A stretch of DNA of 64,000 nt from Pseudomonas chlororaphis subsp. piscium (GTDB lineage Bacteria; Pseudomonadota; Gammaproteobacteria; Pseudomonadales; Pseudomonadaceae): contig NZ_CP027707.1 in the NCBI RefSeq assembly GCF_003850345.1, forward strand, positions 5,394,001-5,458,000, given 5' to 3'. Below are positions 51,152-59,124 of the stretch, piece after piece. Position 1 is the first letter of the stretch. The number at the start of each line of letters is the position of its first letter. A program made the translations under genes and the position numbers. The notes under the pieces were generated by a model. It was not told the DNA's origin, ran no database searches, and saw only the letters and a list, made by a program, of their open reading frames with translations.

Positions 51152-51943
51152 TCAGCGCAGCCGTGCGTAACCCAGCTCTTCAGCCTCGCGCTGATAGTCG
51201 AGGAGGATCTGGTAGTCCGTTTCAGCGGCCGGCAGCACCTCCCGCAGCCCGAGGGTTTCGGCCACGGCGGGCAGTGCCAGCAGCGCCTGGTTCATCGCCG
51301 CACGAATGCGTTCGGCCTGTTCCTCGCCAAGGCCGGCCACCCCGATATAGGGCAGGGTCGGACTGAAAGCGCTGCGGGCGATCACCCGCAGGCCAGCCAC
51401 CTCCTCCTCGGCATAACGGGCCAGGTAGGCGAAGGTCACGCTGTCGATGGCGGCCAGGTCGGCCTGCCCTTGCCGCAGCCAGCGCAGGCTTTCCCGGTGG
51501 CTGCCGCTGATGCCGACACTGGCGAAAAACCGGCCGTCGCGCTGCAGTGGCGCGAGGCGCTGGCGCAACAGGTTCATGCCGCTGTTGGAGTCTTCGCCGT
51601 TGATCACCCCACGACTGCCCCGCAGGGCCTGCAAGGTTCGGCGCGGGTCGTTGTCACGGCCGAGCAGCAGGCTGCAATGATTGCCGGCCGTGCTGTCCGG
51701 CAGCTCGTAACGCGGCCGGCCGATGACCCGGACCTGGCCGCGCAGGGCGGTCATCAGCGGGTAACCGCAGGTCTGGGTCAGCAGCAGGCGCGGCGACAGC
51801 CACAGCTGCATCAGGTCCAGCTCCCGGGCATCGAGCCGGATGCAGTCGAGGCGCTGCAGGATCGCCGCCAGCCACTGTTCATTGGCCTGGCGAACCGGCT
51901 CGGGGGCGACGTACATCAGCAGTTCGGCATAACAAGCAGTCAT
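51152..51943 (-). CDS. PhnD/SsuA/transferrin-type substrate-binding protein without signal peptide
   Basis: 263 residues with the PhnD-like periplasmic binding fold: YAELLMYVAPEPVRQANEQW, LLLTQTCGYPLMTALRGQVR, LRGSRGVINGEDSNSGMNLL, SGSHRESLRWLRQGQADLAA, IDSVTFAYLARYAEE, PTLPYIGVAGLGEEQAERIR. No signal peptide or lipobox is present at this start, so it may be cytoplasmic and act as a sensor or carrier. It begins 22 bases after the desaturase stop and is probably cotranscribed with it. Confidence 0.82.
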   Translation of the reverse strand: MTACYAELLMYVAPEPVRQANEQWLAAILQRLDCIRLDARELDLMQLWLSPRLLLTQTCGYPLMTALRGQVRVIGRPRYELPDSTAGNHCSLLLGRDNDPRRTLQALRGSRGVINGEDSNSGMNLLRQRLAPLQRDGRFFASVGISGSHRESLRWLRQGQADLAAIDSVTFAYLARYAEEEVAGLRVIARSAFSPTLPYIGVAGLGEEQAERIRAAMNQALLALPAVAETLGLREVLPAAETDYQILLDYQREAEELGYARLR

Positions 51944-51965
51944 GGTTCAGGCTCTTCGGGCTCGA

Positions 51966-52910
51966 CTACAGGGCGAAGGGATGTTCGGGGCTGTCGATCG
52001 GCTTGAGGGCATGGCGCCGCAGCAGCTCGCCATAACCCTGCACCACAAAGCCGCCACTGCGCGCCTGCCATTGTTCGCGGCGCTGCCGATAGGCCCGTGG
52101 CAGGCAGTACCACGGCAGCCCGGGCAAATCATGGTGCACCAGGTGCAGGTTGAGGTGCAGGAACAGCCAGGTCCAGGGCCACGCCGCTTCGTTGAGCACC
52201 GTGCGCTGCTCCACCTGGGCGTAGGGGCGGTGCTCGTAGAAGGAACGGAGCATCGCCACCGACAGCGCCGGCACGCTCACCAGCAGCAGGTAATGCCAGA
52301 CCGGCAACACAGTGTAGCGGGCAATGAAGGCCAGCATCAGCAGGGTCAGCGCGCCATGGGTCAGCCACATCAGCCAGGCCTGGCGTTGCCCCTGGCGCAG
52401 GCGCAACCCTTCTTCCCGCGCCAGCGCCAGCAGGGCCAGGGGCGCGCCGAGCAGCAGCCGCCCCAGCAGGGTCTTGTTCAACCAGTGCAGGCCCTGCTCG
52501 AACAGCGAACGGCTGTGCCATTGGCGCTGGCCCAGGTAGCGGCTTTCCGGATCGCGACCGGGCAGGGTCAGGTCTTCGTCGCGGTGATGCTGCAGGTGGC
52601 TGTCGCGGTACAGGGTATAGGGGTACCAGACGGCAAAAGGCGCATAGCCCAGCAGCTTGTTCAGCCACAACCAGCGCGTGGGGTGGCCGTGCAGCAGCTC
52701 ATGCTGCACCGACAGCCACAGCACCAGGATCGGGATCAGCAACAGGGTACTGGGCCAGAGCCCCAGCAGCGGGCTGGCCAGCAGTACGGCGAACCAGCTG
52801 GCGCTGGTGCCGATCAGCAACAGCCAGGTGGGCCATTCGGTGCGGGCGGTGAAGGTCTGGCGCAGGGTGTCGATTTGTTCGCGGTGCAGCGGATCAAAGT
52901 AATGGGCCAT
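51966..52910 (-). CDS. Fatty-acid-desaturase-family di-iron membrane enzyme
   Basis: 314 residues. Three His boxes: HELLHG (HX3H), HLQHH (HX2HH) and the C-terminal LHLVHHDLPGLPWY; hydrophobic helices lie between (LLLIGTSASWFAVLLASPLL; LTLLMLAFIARYTVLPVWHY). The last box with the DLPGLPWY tail is of the desaturase/ketolase/hydroxylase group acting on varied lipids, carotenoids or other hydrophobic compounds. ATG 52910 chosen; the longer frame would begin inside the promoter. The 50-bp element shared with the TonB receptor gene stands upstream, so it may modify the imported ligand or answer the same signal. Confidence 0.88.
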   Translation of the reverse strand: MAHYFDPLHREQIDTLRQTFTARTEWPTWLLLIGTSASWFAVLLASPLLGLWPSTLLLIPILVLWLSVQHELLHGHPTRWLWLNKLLGYAPFAVWYPYTLYRDSHLQHHRDEDLTLPGRDPESRYLGQRQWHSRSLFEQGLHWLNKTLLGRLLLGAPLALLALAREEGLRLRQGQRQAWLMWLTHGALTLLMLAFIARYTVLPVWHYLLLVSVPALSVAMLRSFYEHRPYAQVEQRTVLNEAAWPWTWLFLHLNLHLVHHDLPGLPWYCLPRAYRQRREQWQARSGGFVVQGYGELLRRHALKPIDSPEHPFAL

Positions 52911-52966
52911 GGCGCTACTCAGGACAGGGGCTGGCCGAGGGGCGAACCTTCGGCGTCTTGCTGTTC

Positions 52967-53016
52967 TGTGCAACGAGAAGGGAAAAACTTGCAGATCGAT
53001 GGGTTATTTACTTAGA
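52967..53016 (-). promoter_or_regulatory. 50-bp element shared with the TonB receptor promoter (copy 2, desaturase)
   Basis: The partner of 49321-49370, same orientation to the gene and similar distance (56 bases before the desaturase ATG). Conserved blocks: TGTGCAACG, AAAACTTGCAGATC, GGTTAT, CTTAGA; the variable positions are clustered between them, as expected for functional contacts. Confidence 0.7.
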
Positions 53017-53020
53017 AGCA

Positions 53021-53049
53021 AAAACAAGGAAGCCCGCGGGGCGGGCTTC
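53021..53049 (-). terminator. Rho-independent terminator of the small basic protein gene
   Basis: GAAGCCCGC (53029-53037) pairs with GCGGGCTTC (53041-53049); the A-rich left side gives a T-run on the minus strand. It lies just upstream of the desaturase promoter element. Confidence 0.85.
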
Positions 53050-53062
53050 GTGGGAGGGTCAG

Positions 53063-53176
53063 TCAATGACCGAAAATATTGTGCTCGGCCTTTTTCGCTC
53101 GCTTGTCCGCGCGTTTCTCGATCGCGGTACGGGCTGGTTTCTTCTTCGCGACCTTCTTCGCTTCCACGCCTTTCAT
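53063..53176 (-). CDS. 37-residue Lys/Ala/Arg-rich basic protein
   Basis: MKGVEAKKVAKKKPARTAIE then KRADKRAKKAEHNIFGH. GGAGTG precedes ATG 53176, and a strong terminator follows 13 bases after the stop. About 40 % basic residues and no Cys. Short basic proteins like this are conserved in Pseudomonas; binding to nucleic acid is a reasonable guess, not shown. Confidence 0.72.
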   Translation of the reverse strand: MKGVEAKKVAKKKPARTAIEKRADKRAKKAEHNIFGH

Positions 53177-53277
53177 GATGCACACTCCGCTCGCAGGGGA
53201 TCGTTCATCAGGTATACACCTATCCCAAGCGCTCCGTACTTTTATAATCACCGCCCCGGCCCACCCTGCGAAACCCC

Positions 53278-53715
53278 ATGCCCGACACCGAATACCTGCT
53301 GCTTGCCGACACCCTGCGACCGCTGCTGAACAAGTTCTATCGCGCCCACAATTCGCCGATGCGCGCGGCCGGCGAAGGGCAATCATGGGTGGCGAAACGG
53401 GGAGCGATCGTCGCCGGGCTGAGCCTCACGCCGGTTGCCCAGGGTCACTGGCTGACCGGGCTGTTCGTCGACCCCGCCCATCGCGGCCAGGGCATTGCCG
53501 CAGTGCTGGTCGAGCAGGCGCGCGCGCAGTTGCCGGGCCCTGTGTGGCTGTTCTGTCATCCGGACCTGCAAGCCCTGTACGAACGCATGGGCTTTGCCAC
53601 GGCCCCCGCCCTGCCCCAGGCGCTGGTGGATCGCCTGGCCCGCTATCGAAGGAGCAAGAGCCTGATCGCCATGGGCATAGATCCTTTGGTTAGGTCGACC
53701 AGCGATAATGTGTGA
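53278..53715 (+). CDS. GNAT-family N-acetyltransferase
   Basis: 145 residues with acetyl-CoA loop LFVDPAHRGQGIAAVLVEQA and C-terminal WLFCHPDLQALYERMGFATA. The ATG at 53278 follows GAAACCCC. The last 20 residues extend beyond the fold and their codons contain a 14-base stretch also found in the TonB receptor promoter element. Confidence 0.88.
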   Translation: MPDTEYLLLADTLRPLLNKFYRAHNSPMRAAGEGQSWVAKRGAIVAGLSLTPVAQGHWLTGLFVDPAHRGQGIAAVLVEQARAQLPGPVWLFCHPDLQALYERMGFATAPALPQALVDRLARYRRSKSLIAMGIDPLVRSTSDNV

Positions 53716-53775
53716 TCGCGGGCCCTGGAGCGCGTGCTAGCCTCGGCGGCAAATCGGCCCCCATCAGGATGATCC

Positions 53776-54594
53776 ATGAAACCGACGCTTCTGGCTGTCT
53801 CCCTCAGTGCCCTGCTGCTCCCCGTATTGACCCATGCCGCCGACGCCGCGGTCTCGCCCCAGCAGTACGCCAAGGTCCTGGCCGGCGACTGGCGAGCGCC
53901 GCAGAACAGTGCCCGCGACCGCTATCGCCATCCGCAGCAGACCCTGCAGTTCTTCGGCCTCAAGGCCGACCAGAAACTGATCGAGATCACTCCCGGTGGC
54001 GGCTGGTACAGCGAGATCCTCGCGCCGTTGCTCAAGGACCACGGGCAGTACATCGCCGCCCTCCAGGCCCCGTCCAGCGGCGAGTATTTCCAGAAATCGG
54101 CGGACAGCCTGAAGCAGAAATTCAGCGCCGATCCGACCCGCTACGCCAAGGCCCGGTTCGTCGAGTTCGACCCCAAGGCACCGGTGCTCGGCCAGGCCGG
54201 TTCGGCGGACGCCGTGCTGACCTTTCGCAACGTACATAACTGGGTGCTGGCCGACACCGCGCCGGCGATGTTCCAGGCCTTCTTCAACGTGCTGAAACCG
54301 GGGGGCGTGCTGGGCGTGGTGGATCATCGCGCCAAGGACGGCGCATCCCTGGAAGACATCAAGCACAGCGGCTACCTGAGCACCGCCTATGTGGTGAAGC
54401 TGGCGACGGATGCCGGGTTTGTGCTGGACGGGCAAAGCGAGATCAACGCCAACCCGCAAGACACCAAGGACTACGCGCAAGGCGTCTGGACCTTGCCGCC
54501 GGCGCTCAAGCTGGGGGACGTGGACAAGGCGAAATACCTGGCGATCGGCGAGTCGGACCGGATGACGCTGCGCTTCGTCAAGCCGGCGAAATAA
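53776..54594 (+). CDS. Class I SAM-dependent methyltransferase-like protein with signal peptide
   Basis: 272 residues. Residues 1-21 (LLAVSLSALLLPVLTHAADA) are a clear signal peptide. Mature part: RHPQQTLQFFGLKADQKLIE, then motif I ITPGGGWYSEILAPLL, LTFRNVHNWVLADTAPAMFQ and VLKPGGVLGVVDHRA as in class I methyltransferases. Export to a compartment without SAM is odd; it may be a fold reused for another role. GGATG precedes the ATG. Confidence 0.85.
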   Translation: MKPTLLAVSLSALLLPVLTHAADAAVSPQQYAKVLAGDWRAPQNSARDRYRHPQQTLQFFGLKADQKLIEITPGGGWYSEILAPLLKDHGQYIAALQAPSSGEYFQKSADSLKQKFSADPTRYAKARFVEFDPKAPVLGQAGSADAVLTFRNVHNWVLADTAPAMFQAFFNVLKPGGVLGVVDHRAKDGASLEDIKHSGYLSTAYVVKLATDAGFVLDGQSEINANPQDTKDYAQGVWTLPPALKLGDVDKAKYLAIGESDRMTLRFVKPAK

Positions 54595-54600
54595 CCGCGC

Positions 54601-54630
54601 GGATCGCAACCTGCGGGCAGGCTGCGATCC
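54601..54630. terminator. Hairpin between convergent genes
   Basis: GGATCGCA and TGCGATCC form the outer stem, CCTGC and GCAGG the inner. It sits between the methyltransferase and peptide deformylase stops; no T-run, so termination strength is uncertain. Confidence 0.5.
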
Positions 54631-54637
54631 TCATCCT

Positions 54638-55177
54638 TCAATCGTCGGCGTGGGGATCGAGGTCGGGGAACATCACCTCGGTAAAACCGAACTTGCTGAA
54701 GTCGCTGATCCGCGACGGATACAGGCGGCCGATCAGGTGGTCGCATTCGTGCTGCACTACCCGCGCATGGAAACCCGAAGCCAGCCGCACGATCGGCTCG
54801 CCCTTGGGATCGACGCCTTCGTAGCGAATGTGCTGATAACGCTCGACCGCGCCACGCAGCCCCGGCACCGACAGGCAGCCTTCCCAGCCCTCTTCCAGCA
54901 CCGGGCTCAAGGGGGTGATCAGCGGGTTGATCAGGATGGTCTGCGGCACCGCCTCGGCTTGCGGGTAACGCTCGCTGTGCTCGAAACCGAAGATCACCAG
55001 TTGCAGGTCGACGCCGATCTGCGGCGCGGCCAGGCCGACCCCGCCGACGCTTTCCATGGTCTGGAACATGTCGTCGATCAGTTGCCACAGCTCGGGGCTG
55101 TCGAACATCTCGGGCGGCACCGGTGGCGCGATACGCAGTAGGCGCTCGTCGCCCATTTTGAGGATTTCACGGATCAT
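54638..55177 (-). CDS. def: Peptide deformylase
   Basis: 179 residues. The three PDF motifs are complete: [10 protein letters not shown] (47-55), EGCLSVPG with metal ligand Cys 101, and QHECDHL with His 143 and His 147 and catalytic Glu 144. Removes the formyl group from nascent proteins. As the fmt-linked def is elsewhere in Pseudomonas, this is probably a second copy (type I, with [12 protein letters not shown]). It starts two bases after the YihY gene stop and shares its operon. Confidence 0.93.
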   Translation of the reverse strand: MIREILKMGDERLLRIAPPVPPEMFDSPELWQLIDDMFQTMESVGGVGLAAPQIGVDLQLVIFGFEHSERYPQAEAVPQTILINPLITPLSPVLEEGWEGCLSVPGLRGAVERYQHIRYEGVDPKGEPIVRLASGFHARVVQHECDHLIGRLYPSRISDFSKFGFTEVMFPDLDPHADD

Positions 55178-55179
55178 GA

Positions 55180-56127
55180 TCAGACTTCGTCAGTGGTCGG
55201 CTTGAGCGAGTGGTCCCGGCCCAGTCCCGATACGTGTTGTTTGGGCTCGTCGTGCTCGCCGGGAACCCTTTCTCCAGGGTTCTTGCCGTCGGACGACATG
55301 TGCTCGATCGCCGCATTCATCTCAGCCCCCAGCAACAGCACCGCCGAGGAAATATAGAAGTACAGCAGCAGGACGATGATCGCTCCGATACTGCCATACA
55401 TGGCGTTGTAGTTGGCAAAGGTCTTCACGTAGAACGCGAAACCCAACGAGGCGATGATCCACACCACCACCGCCAGCACCGAGCCCGGGGTGATGAAGCG
55501 GAACTCCTGCTTCACGTCGGGCATCACGTAGTAGATCAGCGCCACGGCGACCATCATCAGGATCACGATCACCGGCCAGCGCAGGATGGTCCAGACAGTG
55601 ACGATGAAGTCTTCCAAGCCCACCTGCGCGGCGATCCAGCCCATCACCTGCGGCCCGAGCACCATCAAGGCCGCGGCCGCCAGGAGCATGCCGGCGATGC
55701 CGATGGTGTAGATAATCGACAGCGGAAAACGTTTCCACAACGGGCGCTTTTCCACCACGTCATACGCGGCGTTCATCGCGCTCATCATCAGCCGCACGCC
55801 GGCCGAGGCGGTATACAGGGCAATCACGATACCCACCGACAGCAGGCCGCCCTTGGACTGCTGCAACTGGTCGATCACCGGGTTGACCTGTTCCAGCGCC
55901 TGGGGCGGCAACACCAGTTCCGATTGCAGGCGCAACCAGGAGAAGAAGTCCGGCAGGTGCAGGAAACCGATCAAGGCGATCAGGAACAGAATGAAGGGGA
56001 ACAACGAAAACAGCATCTGATAGGCCAATGCCGAGGCGTAGGTCGACATTTCGTCGTCGATGAACTCAGTGACCGTGCGCACCAGCACACGATGCAGGGG
56101 CAGGCCTTTCAAATTCGGCAAAAACAT
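55180..56127 (-). CDS. YihY/BrkB-family inner-membrane protein
   Basis: 315 residues, six helices. Signature parts: [20 protein letters not shown] at the N-terminus, [59 protein letters not shown] and [16 protein letters not shown]. Role unknown in spite of the old virulence-factor name. AAGGAGA precedes ATG 56127. Confidence 0.92.
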   Translation of the reverse strand: MFLPNLKGLPLHRVLVRTVTEFIDDEMSTYASALAYQMLFSLFPFILFLIALIGFLHLPDFFSWLRLQSELVLPPQALEQVNPVIDQLQQSKGGLLSVGIVIALYTASAGVRLMMSAMNAAYDVVEKRPLWKRFPLSIIYTIGIAGMLLAAAALMVLGPQVMGWIAAQVGLEDFIVTVWTILRWPVIVILMMVAVALIYYVMPDVKQEFRFITPGSVLAVVVWIIASLGFAFYVKTFANYNAMYGSIGAIIVLLLYFYISSAVLLLGAEMNAAIEHMSSDGKNPGERVPGEHDEPKQHVSGLGRDHSLKPTTDEV

Positions 56128-56207
56128 AGCGTCTCCTTTCGCCGCAAGCATTCAGGGTCGGTGGCGACTCAAGAGCCGTTTTCTACAACAAAGTTTTCTA
56201 CAACAAA

Positions 56208-56390
56208 CTAGCCTAGTTTGGCGACTTTGAACCCTTTCGTCTCATTTGGTGCCGTGACCGCCATGAAAACGGCCATCCGCGGATGGCCGTCGTGTTGCAG
56301 TGCGAGCCGGCGGATCAGGCCTGACACCTGCCTGATATTACCAACGGCCGCGTTGGCCAGGCCTGTCGCCTTATCCGCTGTACTGCCCAT
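56208..56390 (-). pseudogene. Decayed CsbD-family stress protein gene
   Basis: From ATG 56390 the minus strand encodes MGSTADKATGLANAAVGNIR, which fits the start of CsbD proteins (normally about 65 residues, (S/T)-x-DKxxGxANxAxGNxKQ). After GNIRQ the match stops and the frame runs on through a terminator hairpin to a stop at 56208. The simplest reading is an internal deletion that joined the gene's beginning to its terminator. Confidence 0.5.
56265..56290 (-). terminator. Terminator left by the decayed csbD gene
   Basis: ACGGCCATCC and GGATGGCCGT form a perfect 10-bp stem with GC between (56269-56290), followed on the minus strand by TTTT. It lies within the open frame of the csbD remnant. 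Confidence 0.75.
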
Positions 56391-56600
56391 GGCATGCCTG
56401 CGTAGGGCAATCGAGGGCTGGGGTCTTGCCCTGAGGTTGACCCGAGGCCGTGGCACGGAGTTTCAAATATTTTCAGCGGGGCATTTCATCGCCTTATTTG
56501 CCCGCCGCACGCAGGTTGCGCTTTATGTTTGGCGGCCAACCCACGAGAATGCGCAACCTATTCAGGCGCTGCGCTGAAGATCCAATCCCGTAGGAATGTT

Positions 56601-56978
56601 ATGAAACTCGATAAAAAGCTGGCCATCGCCCGCCGGAACCAGGAACTGGGCGGCGCGGTGCTGGGCGTCAACAACTGCCACTTCGCGGAACTGAGCCGCA
56701 GCCGGAATATCTGGTGGTTCGATCTGCCGGTCAGCCGCCTGGCCATCGGTCAGTACGAATGGGTCCACCTGCTGCTGCACACCCCGAGCACCGACCAGTT
56801 GCTGCACCTGAAGGTGCCGACTGTGTTCCTGCGGGAAAAACTCGAAGGCCTGGTGGTACGCAACGCCGGCAAGCGCAAGGCGGCCCTGAGCCTGGAACTG
56901 AGCGCCGACAAGGACTCCTTCCTCAAGGACGTGCGCCCCGCCGGCACCGGCGTGAACTTCGCGCAGTTCCAGCAGTAA
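56601..56978 (+). CDS. Conserved hypothetical protein
   Basis: 125 residues, no signal peptide or membrane segment: KLAIARRNQELGGAVLGVNN, WWFDLPVSRLAIGQYEWVHL, LHLKVPTVFLREKLEGLVVR, and LELSADKDSFLKDVRP. Contains several Trp and a mixed alpha/beta pattern. Preceded by TAGGAATG, followed by a terminator. In P. aeruginosa a similar small gene flanks fadD1. Function not known. Confidence 0.78.
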   Translation: MKLDKKLAIARRNQELGGAVLGVNNCHFAELSRSRNIWWFDLPVSRLAIGQYEWVHLLLHTPSTDQLLHLKVPTVFLREKLEGLVVRNAGKRKAALSLELSADKDSFLKDVRPAGTGVNFAQFQQ

Positions 56979-57004
56979 CCCGGCGGCGACATCAAGCGCC
57001 CAAT

Positions 57005-57032
57005 AAAAAGCCCCGCATCTGCGGGGCTTTTT
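57005..57032. terminator. Bidirectional terminator
   Basis: GCCCCGCA (57010-57017) pairs with TGCGGGGC (57020-57027), A-run on the left and T-run on the right; shared by the hypothetical gene and fadD1. Confidence 0.9.
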
Positions 57033-57046
57033 GTTTGCCTGGCGTT

Positions 57047-58735
57047 TTACTTCTTCACGCCCAGCTTCTTCAGCTCTTCGTCGCGCAGTTCGCGACGCAG
57101 GATCTTGCCGACGTTGGTGGTCGGCAGCGCATCGCGGAACTCGACGGCCTTGGGCACCTTGTAGCCGGTGACGTTGGCGCGCATGTGCTCCATCACCTGC
57201 TCCTTGGTCAGGGTCACGCCCGGCTTGGCGACGATGAAGATCTTGATCGACTCGCCCGACTTCTCGTCCGGCACGCCAATGGCCGCGCACTGCAACACGC
57301 CCGGCAGGGCCGCCAGCACGTCTTCCAGCTCGTTCGGGTAAACGTTGAAGCCGGAGACCAGGATCATGTCTTTCTTGCGATCGACGATGCGGATATAGCC
57401 ATTGGGCTGGATCAGCGCGATATCGCCGGTCTTCAGCCAGCCATCGCTCATCACCTCATCGGTGGCGTCCTGGCGCTGCCAGTAACCCTTCATGACCTGC
57501 GGGCCCTTGACGCAGAGCTCGCCGGTCTCGCCCAGCGGCAGTTCGACGCCGGCGTCGTCGACAATCCGGCACAGGGTCGAGGGTACCGGGATGCCGATGG
57601 TGCCGATCTGGATGTTCTGGATCGGGTTGACGGTGGCCACCGGGCTGGTTTCGGTCATGCCGTAACCTTCGCAGATCGGGCAACCGGTCACGTCTTTCCA
57701 ACGTTCGGCCGCCGCCAGTTGCAGCGCCATGCCGCCGGACAGGGTGACTTTCAGCGCCGAGAAATCCAGCTTGCGGAAGGCTTCGTTGTTGCACAGGGCC
57801 ACGAACAAAGTGTTGAGGCCGACGAAACCGCTGAACTTCCACTTCGACAGTTCCTTGACCATCGCCGGCAGGTCGCGCGGGTTGCTGATCAGGATGTTGT
57901 GGTTGCCGATCAGCATCATCGCCATGCAATGAAAGGTGAAGGCATAGATGTGGTACAGCGGCAGTGGGGTGATCAGGATCTCGCAACCTTCATTGAGGTT
58001 GGAGCCCATCAGCGCCTTGCACTGCAGCATGTTCGACACCAGGTTGCGGTGGGTCAGCATCGCGCCCTTGGCCACGCCGGTGGTGCCGCCGGTGTATTGC
58101 AGCACGGCGACATCGCTGCTGGCCGGGCTGGCGTCCTTGACCGGCTGGCCATGGCCCTGGCTCAGCACGTCGTTGAACTTGACGGCCTTGGGCAGGTGAT
58201 AGGCCGGCACCATCTTCTTCACGTACTTGATGACGCTGTTGATCAGCAGGCGCTTGAGCGGCGGCAGCAGGTCAGCCACTTCGGTGACGATCACATGCTT
58301 GACGCTAGTCTTGGGCACCACGGCTTCGGCCAGGTGCGCCATGTTGGCCAGGCAGACCAGGGCCTTGGCGCCGGAGTCGTTGAACTGGTGTTCCATTTCC
58401 CGCGCGGTGTACAGCGGGTTGGTGTTGACCACGATCAGGCCGGCGCGGATGGCGCCGAATACCGCGACCGGGTACTGCAGGACGTTGGGCAGTTGCACGG
58501 CGATTCGATCGCCGGGTTGCAAATCGGTATGCTGTTGCAGGTACGCGGCAAAAGCACCGGACAGTTCGTACAGCTCACCGTAGGTGAGTGTCTTGCCGAG
58601 GTTGCTAAAGGCCGGTTTGTTGGCAAAACGTTGGCAGGACTGCTTCAACACCGCCTGAATATTCGGATACTCGTCTGGATTGATATCGGCAGCAATCCCA
58701 GCTGGGTACTTATCCTTCCAAAAGTCTTGGATCAT
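57047..58735 (-). CDS. fadD1: Long-chain fatty acid-CoA ligase FadD1
   Basis: 562 residues, adenylate-forming enzyme. P-loop YTGGTTGVAKGAMLTH near 214; YGMTETSP; KTGDIALIQPNGYIRIVDRK; and the C-terminal lysine motif TTNVGKILRRELRDEELKKL. Activates imported fatty acids with ATP and CoA for beta-oxidation. Tandem with fadD2 at 59125, order as in P. putida and P. aeruginosa. The 390-base region between them contains a REP, AT-rich promoter sequence and a palindrome. Confidence 0.94.
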   Translation of the reverse strand: MIQDFWKDKYPAGIAADINPDEYPNIQAVLKQSCQRFANKPAFSNLGKTLTYGELYELSGAFAAYLQQHTDLQPGDRIAVQLPNVLQYPVAVFGAIRAGLIVVNTNPLYTAREMEHQFNDSGAKALVCLANMAHLAEAVVPKTSVKHVIVTEVADLLPPLKRLLINSVIKYVKKMVPAYHLPKAVKFNDVLSQGHGQPVKDASPASSDVAVLQYTGGTTGVAKGAMLTHRNLVSNMLQCKALMGSNLNEGCEILITPLPLYHIYAFTFHCMAMMLIGNHNILISNPRDLPAMVKELSKWKFSGFVGLNTLFVALCNNEAFRKLDFSALKVTLSGGMALQLAAAERWKDVTGCPICEGYGMTETSPVATVNPIQNIQIGTIGIPVPSTLCRIVDDAGVELPLGETGELCVKGPQVMKGYWQRQDATDEVMSDGWLKTGDIALIQPNGYIRIVDRKKDMILVSGFNVYPNELEDVLAALPGVLQCAAIGVPDEKSGESIKIFIVAKPGVTLTKEQVMEHMRANVTGYKVPKAVEFRDALPTTNVGKILRRELRDEELKKLGVKK

Positions 58736-58917
58736 GGAAGCCCACTCCTCAGCAACGCGAATTCGTCAGCGCACTTGATGCGATTATTATTTGTGTGTGT
58801 TTTTTATTGATGTCTATTGTTGGTGAGTCTGGCTGTCTATATAGGCCGAGAAGTCACAAAGCGCGCCGAGAGTAGCAGCTTTGCCAAAGGCCGACTAGAG
58901 CCAAAATCGGCCTAAAC

Positions 58918-58933
58918 AGTCACTTTAGTGACT
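58918..58933. promoter_or_regulatory. Palindrome between fadD1 and fadD2
   Basis: AGTCACTttAGTGACT, 7+7 inverted repeat, about 185 bases upstream of fadD1 in an AT-rich stretch. Possible operator; it does not resemble the PsrA site GAAAC-N4-GTTTC. Confidence 0.35.
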
Positions 58934-59017
58934 CAAGAATATTAAATGGTCATTTTTAGAGTAAAAATTCTATCCAGCCATCCAAGGCTCTGGAACGGGC
59001 TTTTGCGCCCTTCAAAA

Positions 59018-59086
59018 GCATCGCGAGCAAGCTTCGCTCCTACAGAAACCCTGGGTTCCGGTAAAAGCGAGGCTTGCTCGCGATAG
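59018..59086. repeat. REP pair between fadD2 and fadD1
   Basis: GCATCGCGAGCAAGCTTCGC through CTACAG at the left and GGTAAAAGCGAGGCTTGCTC through GCGATAG at the right. The units point outward and the right one has diverged (AAAA for AGGA). Confidence 0.8.
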
Positions 59087-59124
59087 TCGCGCCCTGGCGC
59101 GGGACTGTTACATCCGGTGAAACA

